From Sheuella amnicola (GTDB lineage: Bacteria; Pseudomonadota; Gammaproteobacteria; Burkholderiales; Burkholderiaceae_B), in contig NZ_JAAGRN010000001.1 of the NCBI RefSeq assembly GCF_010499255.1, positions 62,001-126,000 of the forward strand: a stretch of DNA of 64,000 nucleotides, given 5' to 3'. The position numbers and the translations under genes are program-made. Within the stretch, counting starts at the first letter, position 1. Every line of letters begins with the position of its first letter. Shown piece by piece: positions 7,931 to 17,284 of this stretch. The notes beneath the pieces are model-generated. The model saw only the letters and a program-made list of their open reading frames with translations, was not told the DNA's origin and did no database searches.

Positions 7931-9079
7931 ATGGACGATAAAACCCTCAAGGCCGGCTCATCCGAAAAAGGTAAAGCACTCGCTGCGGCGCTTTCACAGA
8001 TCGAAAAGCAGTTCGGCAAGGGGTCCATCATGCGCTATGGGGACAATGAAGTCGAGCACGATATTCAGGTCGTTTCGACCGGATCCCTGGGGTTGGATAT
8101 TGCACTTGGTGTGGGTGGTTTGCCTCGCGGTCGCGTGATCGAAGTCTACGGTCCCGAATCATCCGGCAAAACGACACTAACGCTTCAAGTGATTGCCGAA
8201 ATGCAAAAAGTAGGTGGTACCTGCGCTTTTGTCGATGCCGAGCACGCTCTTGATGTGCAGTATGCCCAAAAACTGGGTGTGAATTTGACCGATTTATTGA
8301 TTTCCCAACCGGATACTGGTGAACAGGCTTTAGAAATTACGGATGCGCTGGTTCGCTCAGGATCGATCGATCTTATCGTCATCGATTCGGTGGCTGCTCT
8401 GGTTCCCAAGGCTGAAATCGAAGGTGAGATGGGTGATTCGCTTCCTGGTCTTCAGGCTCGATTGATGAGCCAGGCGCTGCGCAAACTTACCGCCAGCATC
8501 AAGCGCACCAACTGTATGGTGATTTTCATTAATCAGATCAGGATGAAGATCGGCGTCATGTTCGGCAATCCCGAAACCACGACTGGTGGCAATGCGCTTA
8601 AGTTCTATTCTTCGGTGCGTCTTGATATCCGTCGAATCGGTGCTCTTAAAAAGGGTGAAGAAATCGTCGGTAATGAAACGCGTGTCAAGGTAGTCAAAAA
8701 CAAAGTTGCACCACCTTTCAAACAGGCCGAATTCGACATCATGTATGGCAGCGGTATTTCTCGTGAAGGTGAAATCATCGATCTAGGCGTTACAGCCGGT
8801 ATCGTTGAAAAGGCTGGCTCCTGGTTTAGTTATAACGGTGAGCGCATTGGTCAGGGTAAGGACAATGTGCGCGAATATCTTCGCGAGCGTCCGGCCATGG
8901 CGATTGAGATCGAAAACAAAGTGCGTGAAAAGCTTGGCATTGCTTTGCGTGTTGGCGGAGTTTCTTCGGCCGGTTCGGTTGCCTCGACACCTGCATCGAC
9001 AACCGGTAAGTCGTCCAAATCTGCCAAGTCGCCGGCAGTGTCCGACATCGATCTCGAAGACGATGCAGATGAACTGTAA
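7931..9079 (+). CDS. recA: Recombinase RecA
   Basis: RecA is the cytoplasmic ATP-dependent strand-exchange protein and the co-protease that triggers LexA cleavage. The protein is 382 aa, longer than the E. coli 353 aa because of a Ser/Ala/Lys linker before the usual acidic tail ([11 protein letters not shown]). Walker A GPESSGKT lies at 74-81, the VIDSVAAL Walker B strand follows, and the L2 loop region [25 protein letters not shown] is intact (residues about 200-224). It is preceded by an SOS promoter and followed 23 bases later by recX, the usual inhibitor partner, with no terminator between, so the pair is probably co-transcribed. RdgC, another RecA antagonist, is encoded 4 kb upstream on the opposite strand. 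Confidence 0.99.
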   Translation: MDDKTLKAGSSEKGKALAAALSQIEKQFGKGSIMRYGDNEVEHDIQVVSTGSLGLDIALGVGGLPRGRVIEVYGPESSGKTTLTLQVIAEMQKVGGTCAFVDAEHALDVQYAQKLGVNLTDLLISQPDTGEQALEITDALVRSGSIDLIVIDSVAALVPKAEIEGEMGDSLPGLQARLMSQALRKLTASIKRTNCMVIFINQIRMKIGVMFGNPETTTGGNALKFYSSVRLDIRRIGALKKGEEIVGNETRVKVVKNKVAPPFKQAEFDIMYGSGISREGEIIDLGVTAGIVEKAGSWFSYNGERIGQGKDNVREYLRERPAMAIEIENKVREKLGIALRVGGVSSAGSVASTPASTTGKSSKSAKSPAVSDIDLEDDADEL

Positions 9080-9102
9080 TCTGAAATCAGTATCTTAAAT
9101 AA

Positions 9103-9645
9103 ATGGTTTCCCGCTCGACTGGTGATCAGTTTTCCGATGACGAGGGCTTCGAGTCGCAAGCAGGTGATCATGCCGATAGCAAAAAACGGTCCGGGCTTTC
9201 CCTCAAGGCTCGGGCCGTTTCCTATTTGTCTCGTAGAGAACATACACGCGCCGAGCTTGCGCGCAAGCTCGCTGCGTACGCCGATTCACCCGAACAGGTT
9301 GATGAGCTGCTTGATGTGCTTGCCAAAGAGGGGTGGCAGTCCGATGAGCGTTATGTCCAGGGCATTATCCACAGCAAGGCACCTGCCCATGGTTCTATCA
9401 GAATTATTCATACTCTCAGGCAGCAGGGACTCAACGATGACCAGATTACCTTAGCGCGAGAGCAACTAAAAGAAACTGAGCTTGAACGCGCTCAAGAGGT
9501 TTGGAGCAAAAAATTTGCTGGAAAAGGATTGGCATTGAACGGGTCAGAATACGCGAAGCAAGCCCGCTTTCTGGCTGCCCGCGGTTTCTCGCATGAAATC
9601 ATCCGCCAGGTGCTAAAAAGTTCTGGTGAAGATGAGGACTTGTAG
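9103..9645 (+). CDS. recX: Regulatory protein RecX
   Basis: RecX caps RecA filaments and blocks their extension. The 180-aa protein has a roughly 40-residue hydrophilic N-terminal extension followed by the three-helix RecX repeats. The first repeat has ARAVSYLSRREHTRAELARKL near residues 36-56, the second has DERYVQGIIHSKAPAHG, and the last has KQARFLAARGFSHEIIRQVL. It begins 23 bases after the recA stop on the same strand, without a terminator, which is the standard arrangement. Expression therefore probably follows the SOS promoter of recA at a lower level. Confidence 0.95.
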   Translation: MVSRSTGDQFSDDEGFESQAGDHADSKKRSGLSLKARAVSYLSRREHTRAELARKLAAYADSPEQVDELLDVLAKEGWQSDERYVQGIIHSKAPAHGSIRIIHTLRQQGLNDDQITLAREQLKETELERAQEVWSKKFAGKGLALNGSEYAKQARFLAARGFSHEIIRQVLKSSGEDEDL

Positions 9646-9723
9646 GGCTTTTCACCGCCATAGTGTTGCCTGCGCTATACTCTTTTCTTTGCTGCACCGT
9701 GTCAAAATTATCCCCGAGTATGT

Positions 9724-10296
9724 ATGCCGCTTCCTGCGCCTAAAAGCCCACGCAAACCGATGCATAACCGCTCAATTCAGGTTCATTCCTTTGAGCGTGA
9801 GGATGGTTTGTGGGATATCGAAGCCGAGTTGATCGACTCGAAGTCCTACGACTTCACCAAGAGAGATGGTTCGGTGCGTAAGGCTCTTGAGCCTTTTCAT
9901 CATATGCACATTCGAGTAACGATCGATACGTCCTATACGATCCATGATGCTGTCGTTGCGTATGACGCTGCGCCTTTTGGTCCGAATTGCACATCGATAG
10001 CAGACGAATATCGCGATCTGATCGGGATGAATCTGCTCAAATTTTTCCGGCAGCAGTTGAAAGAACGTTTTGGTCGCACCTCCGGGTGTACACATATGAC
10101 TGAATTGGCCGCTGTGTTGCCAACGGCTGCGGTTCAAAGCATGACAAGCAAACGCAAAAGCGGTTCGAATGCTGACAGAAGGCCATTTCAACTTGATGGA
10201 TGCCATGCTTGGCGTCTGGATGGCGAAGTCACCAAAGAACATTATCCGCAATGGTATGTTGCGCCCAGTAAGGATGTTGAAAGCCCCGCAGGTTAG
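9724..10296 (+). CDS. DUF2889 domain protein
   Basis: A 190-aa soluble protein of the uncharacterised DUF2889 family. The recognisable core is VHSFEREDGLWDIEAELID near residues 21-39, a middle VRVTIDTSYTIHDA-like strand, and the GCTHMTEL motif near residues 120-127 with a conserved Cys and His that could bind a metal. In Burkholderiales this family often lies between recX and sucC, as here. The start follows a weak GAG site; an in-frame ATG 36 bases later is an alternative and begins closer to the conserved part. No function is known, and its place after recA-recX is not proof of a repair role. Confidence 0.85.
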   Translation: MPLPAPKSPRKPMHNRSIQVHSFEREDGLWDIEAELIDSKSYDFTKRDGSVRKALEPFHHMHIRVTIDTSYTIHDAVVAYDAAPFGPNCTSIADEYRDLIGMNLLKFFRQQLKERFGRTSGCTHMTELAAVLPTAAVQSMTSKRKSGSNADRRPFQLDGCHAWRLDGEVTKEHYPQWYVAPSKDVESPAG

Positions 10297-10355
10297 CCTT
10301 GGCGCAATCTCATCTGTCCCTTTTTAAAGTACTTTTCTGAAATAACAGGAGCCCC

Positions 10356-11516
10356 ATGAAAATCCACGAGTATCAAGGTAAGGAACTGCTCAGACAATTC
10401 GGAGTTGTCGTTCCACGTGGCATTCCAGCGTTTAGCGTTGATGAAGCCGTTGCCGCAGCTGAAAAACTCGGCGGTCCTGTATGGGTAGTCAAGGCCCAAA
10501 TTCATGCGGGTGGTCGTGGTAAGGGCGGTGGCGTCAAGCTTGCCCGTTCAATCGACGAGGTACGTAAAATTTCCTCCGAGATTCTGGGAATGCAACTGAT
10601 CACGCATCAGACCGGCCCCGAAGGTCAAAAAGTTCGTCGCCTGCTGATTGAAGAGGGTGCCGACATTAAGAAAGAATATTATGTCGGCATCGTGACTGAT
10701 CGCGGTACTCAGCGTGTATGCGTCATGGCATCAAGCGAAGGTGGCATGGATATTGAAGAGGTCGCCGAACATCACCCCGAAAAAATCCTCAAGGTTTTTG
10801 TTCATCCCGACAAGGGGCTGACCGATGAAGAGGCTGCCACGCTGGCGCGTGGCATTGGCGTGCCTGAGGCTTCGGTATCGAAAGCCGCAGCCGAATTTCA
10901 AAAGCTTTACAAAGCATACTGGGACACCGATGCATCGCTCGCCGAAATCAATCCATTGATTTTGACTGGCAGCGGCGACATTATTGCCTTAGACGCCAAA
11001 TTCAACTTTGACCCCAACGCGTTGTTTCGTCATCCCGAAATCGTGGCCTATCGCGATCTGGACGAAGAGGATCCGGCAGAAGTCGAAGCCAGCAAGCATG
11101 AGCTTGCCTATATCCAGCTCGACGGCAACATCGGCTGTCTGGTCAACGGTGCAGGTTTGGCTATGGCAAAGATGGATACCATCAAACTGTTTGGTGGCGA
11201 ACCGGCTAACTTCCTGGACGTTGGCGGTAGCGCAACGGCGGAGCGTGTGACCGAAGCGTTCAAAATCATGCTGGCCAACAAGAGCGTCAAGGCGATCTTG
11301 GTCAATATTTTCGGTGGAATCATGCGCTGCGATGTGATCGCAACCGGTGTGATCACCGCCTGTAAGGCAGTGAACTTGAATGTGCCCCTTGTTGTGCGCA
11401 TGAAAGGCACCAATGAGGATCTAGGCAAGAAAATGCTGGCCGAGTCCGGTTTGCCCATCATTAGCGCCGACACGATGGCTGAAGCCGCCACCCGCGTTGT
11501 TGCGGCCGTCAAATAA
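10356..11516 (+). CDS. sucC: Succinyl-CoA synthetase (ADP-forming) subunit beta
   Basis: The beta subunit of the TCA-cycle enzyme that converts succinyl-CoA to succinate with formation of ATP or GTP. It is 386 aa, standard for the family. The N-terminus [12 protein letters not shown] is typical; the ATP-grasp lid region with [13 protein letters not shown] lies near 49-61, and the C-terminal subunit-interface part has the [11 protein letters not shown] motif near 313-323. A CAGGAG ribosome site precedes the ATG. The sucD start follows within 20 bases, forming the usual two-gene operon. A perfect terminator closes the operon after sucD. Confidence 0.98.
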   Translation: MKIHEYQGKELLRQFGVVVPRGIPAFSVDEAVAAAEKLGGPVWVVKAQIHAGGRGKGGGVKLARSIDEVRKISSEILGMQLITHQTGPEGQKVRRLLIEEGADIKKEYYVGIVTDRGTQRVCVMASSEGGMDIEEVAEHHPEKILKVFVHPDKGLTDEEAATLARGIGVPEASVSKAAAEFQKLYKAYWDTDASLAEINPLILTGSGDIIALDAKFNFDPNALFRHPEIVAYRDLDEEDPAEVEASKHELAYIQLDGNIGCLVNGAGLAMAKMDTIKLFGGEPANFLDVGGSATAERVTEAFKIMLANKSVKAILVNIFGGIMRCDVIATGVITACKAVNLNVPLVVRMKGTNEDLGKKMLAESGLPIISADTMAEAATRVVAAVK

Positions 11517-11535
11517 TTCTGCCAGGGATTCAAAC

Positions 11536-12417
11536 ATGTCCATTCTGATCAATAAAGATACTAAAGTCATTACACAAGGTATTACCGGTAAAACAGGTCA
11601 GTACCACACACGCACTTCACGCGATTACGCCAATGGCAAAAATGCTTTTGTCGCTGGTGTACATCCTAAGAAAGCCGGGGAAAATTTCGAAGGCATTCCT
11701 ATTTTTGCGTCCGTTAAAGATGCCAAGAAAGAAACTGGTGCAAATGTTTCCGTGATCTACGTGCCTCCCGCAGGTGCAGCAGCGGCCATCCTTGAAGGCA
11801 TCGAAGCCGAGCTTGATTTGGTGATTTGTATTACTGAAGGCATTCCGGTTCGTGACATGCTGGAAGTCAAAGCCCGTATGGCCGCTTTGAACAGCAAGAC
11901 CCTGTTGCTTGGACCAAATTGCCCGGGCCTGATTACCCCGGACGAAATCAAGATCGGCATCATGCCGGGGCACATTCACCGCAAAGGTCGTATCGGCATC
12001 GTCAGCCGATCGGGTACGTTGACCTACGAGGCAGTTGCTCAAGTGACCGAGCTTGGTCTGGGTCAGTCGAGCGCTGTCGGTATCGGTGGCGATCCGATCA
12101 ACGGTCTGAAGCACATCGACGTTCTCAAAATGTTCAATGATGACCCCGACACGGATGCAGTGATCATGATCGGTGAAATTGGTGGGCCCGATGAAGTGAA
12201 CGCTGCACTTTGGGCTAAAGACAACATGAAAAAACCTATGGTTGGTTTTATCGCTGGGGTCACCGCTCCTGCCGGTAAGCGCATGGGACATGCAGGTGCC
12301 TTGATCTCGGGTGGCGCAGATACGGCTGACGCCAAGCTAGAAATCATGGAAGCTTGCGGTATCCGTACAACCAAGAATCCTTCCGAAATGGGCAAGCTGC
12401 TCAAGTCCGTTATTTGA
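11536..12417 (+). CDS. sucD: Succinyl-CoA synthetase (ADP-forming) subunit alpha
   Basis: The alpha subunit, which binds CoA and carries the phosphohistidine intermediate. It is 293 aa. The CoA-binding Rossmann part has TQGITGKTGQYHT near 13-25; the active histidine is His252 in KRMGHAGALISGG. I chose the ATG at 11536, giving the usual MSILINKDTK start after a CAGGGA ribosome site, rather than an upstream in-frame start that would lie inside sucC. It forms a tight operon with sucC and ends 18 bases before a strong terminator. Confidence 0.98.
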   Translation: MSILINKDTKVITQGITGKTGQYHTRTSRDYANGKNAFVAGVHPKKAGENFEGIPIFASVKDAKKETGANVSVIYVPPAGAAAAILEGIEAELDLVICITEGIPVRDMLEVKARMAALNSKTLLLGPNCPGLITPDEIKIGIMPGHIHRKGRIGIVSRSGTLTYEAVAQVTELGLGQSSAVGIGGDPINGLKHIDVLKMFNDDPDTDAVIMIGEIGGPDEVNAALWAKDNMKKPMVGFIAGVTAPAGKRMGHAGALISGGADTADAKLEIMEACGIRTTKNPSEMGKLLKSVI

Positions 12418-12435
12418 TTCGGGTTGCGTTAGGTC

Positions 12436-12469
12436 AAACGCCGGTCACCAAAAGCGACCGGCGTTTTTC
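12436..12469 (+). terminator. Rho-independent terminator of sucCD
   Basis: A perfect 11-bp stem (12436-12446 with 12456-12466) around a 9-base loop, ending in a T run. It separates sucCD from the small ORF and the hem operon. Confidence 0.95.
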
Positions 12470-12512
12470 TTGATGCGGTGTAATCTGTCACTCTTCTAGA
12501 AGGAAGCTCATC

Positions 12513-12620
12513 ATGACAACATCCCCCCAAAAACAACGTGGCTACACAATTTTGCAAGGACTGGCTATTTTGGCAGTCATCGGAATAGTGTTGACTGTAA
12601 TACTGAATTATCTTCGATAG
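12513..12620 (+). CDS. 35-residue membrane peptide resembling a type IV pilin N-terminus
   Basis: A short ORF with a strong AGAAGGAA ribosome site seven bases before its ATG. After ten polar residues ([10 protein letters not shown]) come about 22 hydrophobic residues ([20 protein letters not shown]), then NYLR and stop. The QRG/YTIL junction and helix look like the prepilin peptidase site and first helix of type IV pilins, but the usual Glu at +5 is Gln and there is no globular domain. It could be a single-pass small membrane protein or a pilin remnant kept as a mini-gene. It lies between the sucCD terminator and hemC (stop 8 bases before the hemC GTG), so it probably heads the hem transcript. 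Function unknown. Confidence 0.7.
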   Translation: MTTSPQKQRGYTILQGLAILAVIGIVLTVILNYLR

Positions 12621-12628
12621 GTTATGTT

Positions 12629-13564
12629 GTGACGCAGATTCGTAAACTCGTGATTGCGACTCGCGCGAGTCGCTTGGCGCTCTGGCAGGCAGAACATGTT
12701 CAGTCCAGACTGCAGGCGCTTTATCCCGGAATGGTCGTTGATCTGCTCAAGCTTAGTACGCGCGGTGACGAGATTCTTGATCGCAGCCTGTCAAAAGTCG
12801 GTGGCAAAGGACTTTTTGTTAAAGAGCTGGAAAACGCATTGCTTGATGGGCGTGCAGATCTGGCAGTGCACTCCCTGAAAGACGTGCCTGTTGATATGCA
12901 AGCGCCTTTCGAACTGTCGACAATTCTCGAAAGGGCTGATTGTCGGGATGCGTTTGTCTCCAATCACTTTGCGTCACTCGATGCGCTGCTGCCCGGATCT
13001 GTTGTTGGAACGTCAAGTCTGAGACGCGAGGCGCAGTTGCGTGCAAGGTTTCCTCATCTAAAAATCGAGCCGCTTCGGGGAAATCTGGATACTCGTCTTT
13101 CAAAATTGGACCAAGGGCAATACGCCGCCATCATTCTTGCAGTGGCCGGGCTTGAACGCCTTGGTCTGGCCGATAGGATTCGTTCTTACATCTCCGTAGA
13201 TGACTCCTTACCCGCCGCCGGGCAAGGAGCGCTTGGAATCGAAATTTTACAAAAAAGATCGGACTTGCTTGAATTGCTGACTCCGCTATCCTGTCATAAA
13301 ACAACCGCCTGTGCGCTTGCAGAACGAGCGGTTTCGCGTGCTTTGGGCGGTTCATGCCAGGTACCGCTTGCGGCGCATGCCGTTATCGAGCACCAGCAGC
13401 TGACCGTTCGTGCACTGGTGGCTCAGCCAGATGGGCAGACTATTTACCGTGCACAAGGTTCCGGACTGGTTGCTGATGCAAACAAGATTGGCCAATCTGT
13501 AGCCGATGATCTGATCGCGCAGGGGGCAGGGCGGATTTTGTCCCAGATTTCATCCGGCGCCTGA
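12629..13564 (+). CDS. hemC: Porphobilinogen deaminase (hydroxymethylbilane synthase)
   Basis: Polymerises four porphobilinogen molecules to hydroxymethylbilane in haem synthesis; cytoplasmic. 311 aa. The catalytic Asp85 lies in HSLKDVP, the substrate-binding arginines in TSSLRRE near 129-134 and RGNLDTRL near 150-157, and the dipyrromethane cofactor is carried on Cys243 (GGSCQVP). The start is a GTG eight bases after the small upstream ORF; a nearby ATG at 12624 hits a stop after one codon. It is followed directly by hemD, hemX and hemY in one operon. Confidence 0.97.
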   Translation: MTQIRKLVIATRASRLALWQAEHVQSRLQALYPGMVVDLLKLSTRGDEILDRSLSKVGGKGLFVKELENALLDGRADLAVHSLKDVPVDMQAPFELSTILERADCRDAFVSNHFASLDALLPGSVVGTSSLRREAQLRARFPHLKIEPLRGNLDTRLSKLDQGQYAAIILAVAGLERLGLADRIRSYISVDDSLPAAGQGALGIEILQKRSDLLELLTPLSCHKTTACALAERAVSRALGGSCQVPLAAHAVIEHQQLTVRALVAQPDGQTIYRAQGSGLVADANKIGQSVADDLIAQGAGRILSQISSGA

Positions 13565-13579
13565 AAGTCGATTGATGGC

Positions 13580-14428
13580 ATGAGCGTATCGACAGAATTC
13601 AGCATGGCGGTTTTGACTCGGCCTCAAGGTCGTAATGCAGATCTGGGCGGTGCGCTTTTGCAGCGTGGTTGGCAAGTCACCGAATGTCCTGCCCTGGAGA
13701 TTCAGCCTGTAATTTTGCATGACGTGCAATCCCTAGCCACCCCTGATTCATATGATCTGGTGATTTTTGTCAGTGTTCCGGCGGTGCAGGCATATCATCA
13801 GCACTTGTCACAAATGCATCCCAAGTACGTTTGGCCCAAAGATACGCATATAGGCTGTGTCGGTCAGGCTAGTGGACAAGCCATTCGTGAAGCGTTTGGC
13901 CAAGATCTGTCATTGTTTCAGCCTGATAAAAGCGCTGATCAAGATTCGGAATCATTATGGAACAAGCTTATTGCCCACATCGATTCGATTCGACGTGTTC
14001 TGATCGTCAGAGGCCAGGATGGACGAGACTGGCTTGCGTCACGATTGACAGAAAAAGGGGTGAAAGTTGATTTTTACGTTGCTTATTGTCGCAACCCTGC
14101 AACATGGTCACCGAAAAATATCGATATGTTTAAGACATGGGCGCAATCGGCGAAATACCCCGTTTGGCTACTAACAAGTGCTCATGCGATCAAATCGAGT
14201 CTGGCTCAATTCAGAGAGCATGATTTGGTGCAATGGGCAAAAAAATGCTGTTTTATTCTGACGCACCCTCGTCAAGAGACGGTTTTGATTCAAGGACTGA
14301 ACAAGTTGACTACCTGTTCTCGTACCGAAAAATCCCTGTCAATGCCAAAAATTCTTATTTCACGTCCACTGCAAGAAGAAATCCTGTCGAATTTTGAACA
14401 TTTTCGCGATAATCACCGTATCGACTGA
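13580..14428 (+). CDS. hemD: Uroporphyrinogen-III synthase
   Basis: Closes and inverts ring D of hydroxymethylbilane to give uroporphyrinogen III. The family is poorly conserved; the call rests on length (282 aa), its place 15 bases after hemC and before hemX/hemY, and local matches: an N-terminal VLTRPQGRNADLGGALLQRGW, the FVSVPAVQA strand near 63-71, and VLIVRGQDGRDWLASRL near 140-156. The C-terminal half includes the LLTSAHAIKSSLAQF stretch, the second HemD signature. About 20 residues at the C-terminus exceed the usual length. Confidence 0.93.
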   Translation: MSVSTEFSMAVLTRPQGRNADLGGALLQRGWQVTECPALEIQPVILHDVQSLATPDSYDLVIFVSVPAVQAYHQHLSQMHPKYVWPKDTHIGCVGQASGQAIREAFGQDLSLFQPDKSADQDSESLWNKLIAHIDSIRRVLIVRGQDGRDWLASRLTEKGVKVDFYVAYCRNPATWSPKNIDMFKTWAQSAKYPVWLLTSAHAIKSSLAQFREHDLVQWAKKCCFILTHPRQETVLIQGLNKLTTCSRTEKSLSMPKILISRPLQEEILSNFEHFRDNHRID

Positions 14429-14478
14429 TTTAGCGTTTCATTGAACCTTTTATTCGGGTCAGCGACTACAATCCGATC

Positions 14479-15690
14479 ATGACAGAAACCAACACATCAA
14501 GCCAAGAGTCCGCCACCGTTAATGCACTAGCGAGCGCTGCCAAAGCCCGTCGGCGTCCAACGGGTCCATCTTGGATGGCGACGATTGCGATTGTTTTGCT
14601 ATTGCTGGTCATCTTGCTGGCAACGGGTGCATGGCACTTGCAAAAGCGTTATGACAATGTCGGGCGTGAAGTGGCGACCCAAATTCAACTTTTCAATAAT
14701 CAGGTTAGTGAAGCAAGAGCGCAGGCCAGGCAGGCGATTACGTTGGCCGATGCACATGCGGTTCGGATTGCCCTGCTTGAAAGCTCTTTGAGAGAAACCC
14801 AAAACCAGTATTCTTTGCTTGAGCAGGCCTGGGAGTCATTCAATAAAGGCATGGAAGACTCGATGCTTGCCAGCGATCTTGAACGCCTGCTTAGCTTAGC
14901 CAGTCAGCAGTTGCGTCTGTCAGGTAGCGTCAACAATGCAATCATGGCTTTGGAGGCGGCGTTGTCGACTTTAGTGCGTGCAGATCGGCCAAAGTTCAGT
15001 GCTGTTCAGCGTGCCATCAGTACTGATCTGGATCGTCTACGTGCAGCGCCTGTGATCGATGTGGCAGCTATATCGGCACGTCTGGACTCGTTAAATTCGC
15101 TGATTACTCGTGCGCCTCTGCTTGTTCCCGATTTAAAAGCAAACAGTGTTCAGGATTTGAATGCTGTTGCGCGTAACGCGACGGCAAATGAGCAAGCTGC
15201 ATCGTCCGGCACTCAGACTGCACCGGTTATTCAATCCGCCGGCGCGAATGATCAATCCCTTTCCTGGTGGGAATCAGCATGGATTAGGTCAAGTGACTGG
15301 GTGCTGCAATCATCAAAGAAACTCATGACCTCATTAGGGCGTGAGCTTAGCGGTGTGATTAGTATTCAGCGTGTCAACGATGCGAGTGCTTTGTTGATGT
15401 CTCCCGAGCAAGGGGCGCAAATGCGGGCCAATCTTCGTTCTCGTGTGCTGACAGCCCAAATGGCGCTATTGATGCATCAGCCTGCAATCTGGCGTAGTGA
15501 ACTGGCTGCCATCGAGTCGTCGCTGAATACGCGTTTTGATCCCAAGGCTGTCGATACCATTGCTGCTTTGGGTGTTGTACGCGAACTTGCCGCGGCTTCG
15601 ATTTCAGTCGCTGTCCCCGATATTGTCGATAGCATTGCTGCGCTCGAGGCGGTCAGAGTCTCCGAAGTCGGCAGCAAAAGCGGAAATTGA
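14479..15690 (+). CDS. hemX: HemX-like membrane protein (uroporphyrinogen-III C-methyltransferase-like family)
   Basis: A 403-aa protein of the HemX family found with hemCD in Proteobacteria. Despite the old methyltransferase name, it has no SAM-binding motif. There is a cytoplasmic tail of about 32 residues, one membrane helix near 33-53 (MATIAIVLLLLVILLATGAW), then a long periplasmic part with a coiled-coil-like helical stretch (residues 55-140) and Ala/Ser-rich segments. The 3' end overlaps the region just before hemY. Its exact role, probably as a scaffold or modulator in porphyrin handling, is unproven. Confidence 0.9.
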   Translation: MTETNTSSQESATVNALASAAKARRRPTGPSWMATIAIVLLLLVILLATGAWHLQKRYDNVGREVATQIQLFNNQVSEARAQARQAITLADAHAVRIALLESSLRETQNQYSLLEQAWESFNKGMEDSMLASDLERLLSLASQQLRLSGSVNNAIMALEAALSTLVRADRPKFSAVQRAISTDLDRLRAAPVIDVAAISARLDSLNSLITRAPLLVPDLKANSVQDLNAVARNATANEQAASSGTQTAPVIQSAGANDQSLSWWESAWIRSSDWVLQSSKKLMTSLGRELSGVISIQRVNDASALLMSPEQGAQMRANLRSRVLTAQMALLMHQPAIWRSELAAIESSLNTRFDPKAVDTIAALGVVRELAAASISVAVPDIVDSIAALEAVRVSEVGSKSGN

Positions 15691-15692
15691 GT

Positions 15693-17213
15693 ATGCGTAC
15701 CTGGTTCTGGACCTTATTCCTTGCGACGATTGCTGTCGTGCTCGCAGTGACTCTTCGGGAAAACACCGGAAATGTACTGATACTTGTGAATACCTGGAGA
15801 ATTCAGGTCTCTCTTGCATTTGCCGTGCTTGTGCTGGTCGGATCATTCCTTGCACTTTACATTTTGTTGCGAACGATGGCGTGGTTTACTTCCATTCCAA
15901 TGCGCTTGCGTAGCTGGCACGAAAAACGGCAGTCTCGCCGTGATCACGATTTGCTTGAACAGGGCTGGACCGAATTGCTTGAAGGTCGTTATGCTCACGC
16001 TGAAAAGGATTTGACCAAGCTACTGGGGCGAACCGGTAGTGTCAACCGCCAGGTGCTAGCAGCTTTGTCCGCAGCTCGGGCGGCGCACGCATTAGGCGAA
16101 TTTGAGCGTCGTGACGGATTGTTGACCCAAGCTCGTGAAAAAGCCACTGAAGATGACGATGGTCATCTCAAAGATGCTGTTGCTACGGCGGCGGCAGACT
16201 TGTATCTCGATCAGGGTTTAGCCCAACAAGCACTAGATGTGCTGTTGCCGCTTCAGCAATCGGGTGCAAGGCATGTCCATACTTTACGTTTGTTGCTTCG
16301 AGCTTATCGTCAACTGAATCATCATGATCAGGTATTTGTTCTGGCGCGCACGCTCAGTCGTCGTGGTGCTTTAAATGACACCGAAGCCAAGCAGATGATC
16401 GAGCATGCAGCAGCGGCGAGGTTGCGCGACACATTGCATTCTGGTCAATGGCGCGAAATCTGGAAGGATCTCAAATCCGAAGAGCGTATTCTTCCCGAGG
16501 TGGCTTTGGCCGGGGCCGCAGCATTCGATGCAGGTGGACAGGCGGAGGACGCATCCCGTACCCTTGAATTGGCGATTTCGGCTCGATTGGATCCGCGTTT
16601 GTTGGCAGCCTATTCACGATGTGAATCTAGTCAGGTTGCCCGTCGACTTGAAAAAGCCGAGGGCTGGCTTACTCGACATCCTGAAAATCCCGATTTATTG
16701 ACGACGCTTGGTAATCTTTGTTTGGCCGGGCAGATTTGGGGGCAAGCCGAGCATTACCTCAAGCGTAGTGTGGACCGCAGAACAGATGCGCGTGTGCATG
16801 CCTTGCTGGGTAGCCTGTATGACAAACTCGGTCGTCAGGTTGATGCAGCCGCGCAATGGCGATTGGCAACGGCAGTCGGAACGGCGATTCCTGTTTTGGC
16901 TGAGGATGCCTATTTACCTGCTGCTGATACGGCATCGGATCCCGGTGTTTTGCACGCTGAAGGATTAGCCTATTTTGCCGAAACAGGTTTTCCGGCCGAA
17001 CAGGTGACTGAACGAAGCGAATCACCGGCCTCTGGTCAAACCAATGCGACTGTTGCAAAACCCTACGTTGCAGCAGCATCGCATGAGCTGGAAGAATATT
17101 TTGATAGCGCACCCATTCCCGGCATTGGCGATGCGTCATCAACAGAATCGGTAAAAACATCTTCTGAATTGCCTACTTCTGGTCTAAGATCGGCGAAAGA
17201 TCAACAAGTTTGA
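15693..17213 (+). CDS. hemY: HemY-like TPR membrane protein
   Basis: A 506-aa protein of the HemY (proteobacterial) family, not the Bacillus protoporphyrinogen oxidase of the same name. Two membrane helices lie near residues 4-20 and 39-61, typical for this family, followed by helical repeats of TPR type (for example RVHALLGSLYDKLGRQVDAAAQW near 368-390). The C-terminal about 100 residues are Glu/Ser/Ala-rich and probably disordered. I chose the ATG at 15693, three bases after the hemX stop; a TTG two codons earlier overlaps that stop. Role inferred as an assembly factor for late haem synthesis. It closes the hem operon; no strong terminator is visible after it. Confidence 0.9.
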   Translation: MRTWFWTLFLATIAVVLAVTLRENTGNVLILVNTWRIQVSLAFAVLVLVGSFLALYILLRTMAWFTSIPMRLRSWHEKRQSRRDHDLLEQGWTELLEGRYAHAEKDLTKLLGRTGSVNRQVLAALSAARAAHALGEFERRDGLLTQAREKATEDDDGHLKDAVATAAADLYLDQGLAQQALDVLLPLQQSGARHVHTLRLLLRAYRQLNHHDQVFVLARTLSRRGALNDTEAKQMIEHAAAARLRDTLHSGQWREIWKDLKSEERILPEVALAGAAAFDAGGQAEDASRTLELAISARLDPRLLAAYSRCESSQVARRLEKAEGWLTRHPENPDLLTTLGNLCLAGQIWGQAEHYLKRSVDRRTDARVHALLGSLYDKLGRQVDAAAQWRLATAVGTAIPVLAEDAYLPAADTASDPGVLHAEGLAYFAETGFPAEQVTERSESPASGQTNATVAKPYVAAASHELEEYFDSAPIPGIGDASSTESVKTSSELPTSGLRSAKDQQV

Positions 17214-17284
17214 ACTTATTTCTGTTTGTTCGGGCTTGAGGTCATATTTGATTTATTTAACCCAGACTCATTTAGGAATTCATC

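Noticed and set aside
11617-12291. 224-codon open frame antisense to sucD
   Set aside because: Complete overlap with a certain gene; His/Asn-rich composition is an artefact of the opposite strand.
12624-12632. ATG at 12624 as the hemC start
   Set aside because: Reads ATG TTG TGA and stops at once; the GTG at 12629 is in frame with HemC.
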